NCBI RefSeq assembly: GCF_034427455.1
Contig: NZ_JAXQNN010000001.1
Coordinates: 248,001 to 312,000, forward strand
DNA: 64,000 nt
Reading direction: 5' to 3'
DNA from: Jeotgalibacillus haloalkalitolerans
Lineage (GTDB): Bacteria > Bacillota > Bacilli > Bacillales > Jeotgalibacillaceae
Every line of letters starts with the position of its first letter. Positions within the stretch are counted from its first letter, which is position 1. Shown in pieces: positions 60,850-64,000 of this stretch. The notes under the pieces are model-generated. The model searched no databases and was not told where the DNA came from. It was given only the letters and a program-made list of their open reading frames with translations. Both the position numbers and the translations under genes were made by a program.

Positions 60850-62098
60850 TTTTTTTCTGCTAATCGTATTAGGAGTACCAATTGCTTTTGCAATGGGTGC
60901 TTCAGCGTTAATGTATATTCTTGTAGCGGGTATTCCACTTGAAATGTTTTCACAGCGCTTTTTTTCCAATACACAGTCTTTCGCTTTCCTCGCAATTCCA
61001 TTTTTTATTCTTGCCGGTAACTTGATGATTCACGGCAAAATTGCACAAAGAATAATTAATGTAGCCGATTCAATGGTCAGACAGCTGCCAGGAGGGCTTG
61101 GGTGTGTATCCGTCGTGACAAGTATGGGGATGGCCGGTGTGTCAGGTTCATCAGTAGCTGATGCTGCATCCACCGGGAGTGTACTGATTCCTGAAATGAA
61201 AAAAAGAGGTTACAGTGCATCATTTGCTGCGTCTATCAACGCTTCGAGTTCCGTTGTAGGTATTATCATACCGCCGAGCAGCACAATGATCATCATTGCC
61301 TGGCTGGCCAATTTATCAATTGCAGAAATGTTTATCGCTGGTATTATCCCCGGTATTCTCGTCGGGATCATTTATTTAATTACAACTGTGATTTTATCTG
61401 TTAAGCGGGGATATCCACGCGAAGAGAAGCCCACTTTTAAAGAGTTTTTCTATCATATTCGTAAAGCGTCATGGGCACTGCTTTTACCTGTGATTCTCTT
61501 AGGATCAATTGTAATGGGTATTGCGACAGCCACAGAAGCTGCTGCAATCTCAGTTGTATATGCCCTCCTTGTCGGTTTATTTGTGTATAGGAGTCTAAAC
61601 TGGAAAAACATCTACCAGTCACTGAAAGAGACTGTTCACGGTACCAGTGTCGTGATGGTTACAGTATGTACGTCTATGATTTTTACCTGGGTTCTCATAT
61701 CGGAAGGAATTCCACGCATGATTTCAGATGCATTGTACAGCCTTGGACTTCCGGGATGGGCCCTGATTTTAGTTCTGATTGCAATTATGCTTCTTGCAGG
61801 CATGATCATGGAGCTGGTACCGAACCTGTTTTTATTCATTCCAATCTTTTTCCCGATTGCGGCTGAGATCGGAATGGACCCAATTCAATTTTCAATTGTT
61901 ATGCTCGTTTCACTTGCGCTTGGGATGTTCACACCACCAGTAGGTGCCACATTATTCATCTCATGCTATATCGCAAAAGTTGGTATTGAAAAGACAATAA
62001 AAGATATCCTCCCTTACTTTGTGTCAGGGATCATTGTCGTTTTGCTTCTTGCGTATATTCCATATTTAACGCTCGGTCTGCCAGCGTTATTTGAATAA
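60827..62098 (+). CDS. TRAP transporter large permease, DctM type
   Basis: 423-residue membrane protein with about 11-12 helices. Signatures: VLGVPIAFAMGASAL, SFAFLAIPFFILAGNLMIHG, GVSGSSVADAASTGSVLIPEM, INASSSVVGIIIPPSSTMIIIAW, and FTPPVGATLFISCYI, which form the sodium and substrate sites. The ATG at 60827 is chosen; an upstream ATG at 60809 overlaps the GGAGGAG site. With the previous two genes it forms a full Na+-driven TRAP transporter. Confidence 0.92.
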   Translation: MIWIMVISFFLLIVLGVPIAFAMGASALMYILVAGIPLEMFSQRFFSNTQSFAFLAIPFFILAGNLMIHGKIAQRIINVADSMVRQLPGGLGCVSVVTSMGMAGVSGSSVADAASTGSVLIPEMKKRGYSASFAASINASSSVVGIIIPPSSTMIIIAWLANLSIAEMFIAGIIPGILVGIIYLITTVILSVKRGYPREEKPTFKEFFYHIRKASWALLLPVILLGSIVMGIATATEAAAISVVYALLVGLFVYRSLNWKNIYQSLKETVHGTSVVMVTVCTSMIFTWVLISEGIPRMISDALYSLGLPGWALILVLIAIMLLAGMIMELVPNLFLFIPIFFPIAAEIGMDPIQFSIVMLVSLALGMFTPPVGATLFISCYIAKVGIEKTIKDILPYFVSGIIVVLLLAYIPYLTLGLPALFE

Positions 62099-62110
62099 GG
62101 GGGGAATAAT

Positions 62111-62911
62111 ATGAGTCAGGTTCATTTAGGTATCTGGAAAGATTGGCGTCTTCACGTCATTGTGTTTTTAATCGTGGTATTTGCTGAGTTCATTGGTACC
62201 CATGAGTTTTCAGTCGGTCCCGGAGTTGTTCTGCTTTTACCGATGCTTTATGCACTGCTGATCGGGCTGGGACTTTATTTCACACCGGCGGTAAAAGAAA
62301 AGCAGTCAAAAAATGCTGAACCGTTAATTGTGCTGGGTGTTACACTTCTGATTGCCAAAATTGGTGTGGTGATCGGACCGTCACTCCCGCAAATTATTGA
62401 AGCGGGACCTGCGCTGTTGCTGCAGGAGTTTGGTAACTTAGGGACAATTCTGCTTGCACTTCCTTTAGCAGTATTGCTTGGACTTAAACGGGAAAGTATC
62501 GGAATGACTCATTCCGTTGCAAGAGAACCAAACGTTGGTCTGATTATGGATAAGTATGGTTTTAACTCTCCTGAAGGCAGGGGTGTAATGGCTATCTACA
62601 TTTTTGGTACTGTTTTTGGCGCTGTTTTCATGGGATTGATTGCAGGGTTCCTTGCTACGCTGACACCTCTGCACCCACTTTCATTCGCCATGGCATCCGG
62701 TATCGGAAGTGGAAGTATGATGGCTGCTGCAAGTGGGTCCCTGATTGGCTCTTTCCCTGAGTTTGAGAACGACATTATTGCATTTGCGGGTGCCAGTAAC
62801 CTGTTATCACTTTCTACCGGTCTATATATGAGTATGCTGATCGGACTTCCGCTGACTGAGAAAATGTATCAGCTGATGACCAGAAATAAAGCGGGGAAGG
62901 GGCAGTCATAA
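62111..62911 (+). CDS. DUF3100-like membrane protein
   Basis: 266-residue protein with about eight helices. It has a paired-helix pattern and glycine-rich TM segments (SFAMASGIGSGSMMAAASGSLIG, FAGASNLLSLSTGLY), and the cytosolic THSVAREPNVGLIMDKYG. From memory it fits the DUF3100 family, often next to M20 hydrolases; I cannot confirm. AAGGGGGGAA precedes the ATG. May be a second carrier or a partner of the product's export. Confidence 0.68.
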   Translation: MSQVHLGIWKDWRLHVIVFLIVVFAEFIGTHEFSVGPGVVLLLPMLYALLIGLGLYFTPAVKEKQSKNAEPLIVLGVTLLIAKIGVVIGPSLPQIIEAGPALLLQEFGNLGTILLALPLAVLLGLKRESIGMTHSVAREPNVGLIMDKYGFNSPEGRGVMAIYIFGTVFGAVFMGLIAGFLATLTPLHPLSFAMASGIGSGSMMAAASGSLIGSFPEFENDIIAFAGASNLLSLSTGLYMSMLIGLPLTEKMYQLMTRNKAGKGQS

Positions 62912-63363
62912 TGTTGAAAAATATTCAGGAGTGGATCATTCTATTAAGCATTTTTGCGGTTGTCTCATTGGCAGCTAACTGGATTGGCTATGATGTTATG
63001 CCGCTTTCAGCACTTCCCGGAATGCTTGTTCTTGTTGTCATTTGTCTTGCAGGTCTGATCATCCAAAGAGCACTTCCTTATAAAATTCCAAGTGTTGCAT
63101 ACATTGCGATCATCGGTATTTTGGCTTCAATGCCATGGATGCCGGGTTCTTCAACAGTGGTTGCGTGGACATCGGAAGTCCAGCTGCTGGCACTTACAAC
63201 GCCGATATTAGCTTATGCAGGTATCGCAATCGGCCGTTCATGGACGGATTTTGTAAAGCTTGGATGGCGGACAATTGTAGTTGCAATGTTTGTTCTGCTT
63301 GGAACATTTTTAGGTTCAGCTTTGATCGCAGAAGTCGTACTGCGGTTTCAAGGGATTATATAA
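62911..63363 (+). CDS. Small membrane protein coupled to the DUF3100-like gene
   Basis: 150-residue protein with about four to five helices (about 8-27, 33-50, 60-77, 90-106, 121-143). Its ATG overlaps the previous stop (TAATG), so the two are made in stoichiometric amounts and may form one complex. Helix sequence SVAYIAIIGILASMPWMPGSS resembles the pattern of its partner, hinting at a common origin. Family not recognised. Last gene of the operon. Confidence 0.7.
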   Translation: MLKNIQEWIILLSIFAVVSLAANWIGYDVMPLSALPGMLVLVVICLAGLIIQRALPYKIPSVAYIAIIGILASMPWMPGSSTVVAWTSEVQLLALTTPILAYAGIAIGRSWTDFVKLGWRTIVVAMFVLLGTFLGSALIAEVVLRFQGII

Positions 63364-63396
63364 GAAAATGAGTTTGAGAGGGTTATTTAATATAAA

Positions 63397-63568
63397 CGCT
63401 TTGTTAAAGTCCATTGTTGTTTCTGCACAGCTGGTGATTGAAGCGTAAGGGGGCGACTCCTGCGGCAGAAAGGGACGTGTGAGGCCATGGCGAAGCCTGC
63501 GGGCTCACCGCCCGGCCGCGGAAAGCGTCCCCCTGAAGCGGAAATCAACAGCCAACTTTAACAAAGCG
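63397..63568. repeat. Extragenic repeat with perfect 14-bp terminal inverted repeats
   Basis: CGCTTTGTTAAAGT (63397-63410) and ACTTTAACAAAGCG (63555-63568) bound a GC-rich core containing GGGGGCGACTCCTGCGGC, GAAGCCTGCGGGCTCACCGCCC and GAAAGCGTCCCCCTGAAGCG. The core resembles the commonest dispersed repeat of Bacillaceae that I recall. The gap of 355 bp between operon and next gene holds this, a further palindrome and the promoter region. Confidence 0.75.
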
Positions 63569-63582
63569 AATATAAAAAAGAT

Positions 63583-63610
63583 ACCCCTGCAGTGAACACA
63601 CTGCAGGGGT
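63583..63610. terminator. Perfect hairpin after the repeat, possible terminator
   Basis: ACCCCTGCAGTG / CACTGCAGGGGT, 12-bp perfect stem with a 4-nt loop. The plus-strand T tail is missing; the minus strand has T6 after 2-3 bases. It may end the TRAP operon transcript or act as an operator. Confidence 0.55.
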
Positions 63611-63718
63611 TAAAATATGAGTCTTTATGGACAAATACCCCCACCACCTTCTTTGAAATATGATATACTAATCATATAAATAGAAAATTCAGACTTATTG
63701 AACGAGGGGGAAATGAAT

Positions 63719-64000
63719 ATGATTAGGAAGTGGAAGCGAAGGCGGTTTACCTTCATTGCATTTCTTAGTGCCTGTCTGATTTTACTGGTAGGGTATATCA
63801 GTCAGCCGGTGAAAGACGTCAGTGTTGAAGGTATGATATCCGTAGCTCACAGAGGGGCAGCGAGTTATGCGCCGGAAAATACGCATGCAGCTTTTCAAAA
63901 AGGGGTAGAGCTCGGAGCAGACTTTATTGAAGCGGATGTGCATTTGTCCAGGGATGGTGAATTGATCATCATGCATGATGAATCAGTTGATAGAACAACA
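63719..64000 (+). CDS. Glycerophosphodiester phosphodiesterase, 5' part only
   Basis: The first 94 codons run open to the window end. A basic N-terminus and one hydrophobic helix (about 12-28) are followed by the GDPD core: ISVAHRGAASYAPENTHAAF with catalytic His-Arg, EADVHLSRDGELIIMHDES with the metal-binding Glu-Asp and second catalytic His, and VDRTT. The enzyme splits glycerophosphodiesters to glycerol-3-phosphate and an alcohol, here outside the membrane because of the anchor or signal. ATG 63719 is 8 bases after GAGGGGG; the ATG two codons earlier is too close. Confidence 0.9.
   Translation, partial: MIRKWKRRRFTFIAFLSACLILLVGYISQPVKDVSVEGMISVAHRGAASYAPENTHAAFQKGVELGADFIEADVHLSRDGELIIMHDESVDRTT

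Noticed and set aside
1-64000. CRISPR arrays, prophage, insertion sequences, integrases, toxin-antitoxin pairs, tRNA or rRNA genes
   Set aside because: I found no spaced direct repeats, transposase or integrase motifs, or tRNA/rRNA signatures on either strand. Gene content and order look like stable chromosome.

Overview
The window looks like chromosomal DNA of a spore-former-type Firmicute (order Bacillales, Bacillaceae/Planococcaceae side; a Jeotgalibacillus-like genome is my best guess, not proven). The grounds are strong AGGAGG ribosome binding sites, TTG/GTG starts, T-tailed hairpin terminators after most units, Bacillus-type operators (Rex, Zur, PerR, CcpA) and Firmicute versions of RlmN, L31 type B, MnmH/SelD and CrcB pairs. 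I saw no phage, insertion sequence, CRISPR array, rRNA or tRNA.

Layout. 1-6 kb: NADH oxidase with a textbook Rex box, gluconokinase, a pair of hairpin repeats, a methyltransferase and an oligo-1,6-glucosidase with a cre site. 5.8-9.4 kb: a PAS-GGDEF-EAL-GAF c-di-GMP protein and small genes. 9.6-12.5 kb: two fluoride channel genes and the tRNA selenouridine pair mnmH-selD. 12.7 kb: Zur-controlled L31. 13-18.7 kb: a beta-glucoside operon (GH1 enzyme, binding protein, two permeases, LacI regulator) whose promoter lies between two identical operators. 18.8-29 kb: metabolic and transport genes, ending with a FetAB-type iron exporter behind a perfect PerR box.

29.1-37.5 kb is the most interesting part. 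A c-di-GMP-I riboswitch precedes a secreted TIM-barrel protein. An overlapping three-gene operon follows: an Hpt-REC-GGDEF-REC diguanylate cyclase, a membrane-anchored HEAT-repeat protein and a family 2 glycosyltransferase. It converges on a 1054-residue anchored protein with a glycosidase-like core. I infer a c-di-GMP-controlled exopolysaccharide module that does not match the known Bacillus or Listeria operons in gene content.

37.6-55.9 kb: an ABC exporter with divergent TetR regulator, a very large secreted nuclease-like protein, a luciferase-like oxidoreductase, glycerate kinase, RlmN, a second diguanylate cyclase with two unknown genes, SDR and MDR oxidoreductases, and small membrane proteins. 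56-63.4 kb: a catabolic island with a GAF-PucR regulator, an M20 amidohydrolase, a complete TRAP transporter and two further membrane proteins (one DUF3100-like), with paired operators before the amidohydrolase gene. The window ends inside a glycerophosphodiester phosphodiesterase gene.

Intergenic DNA is unusually rich in structured repeats: four hairpin-repeat types (about 3.2, 9.4, 51.7 and 63.4 kb), a 21-bp periodic array (20.2 kb), a decayed 42-bp coiled-coil repeat and a C-rich 55-bp repeat (22.1-22.5 kb).
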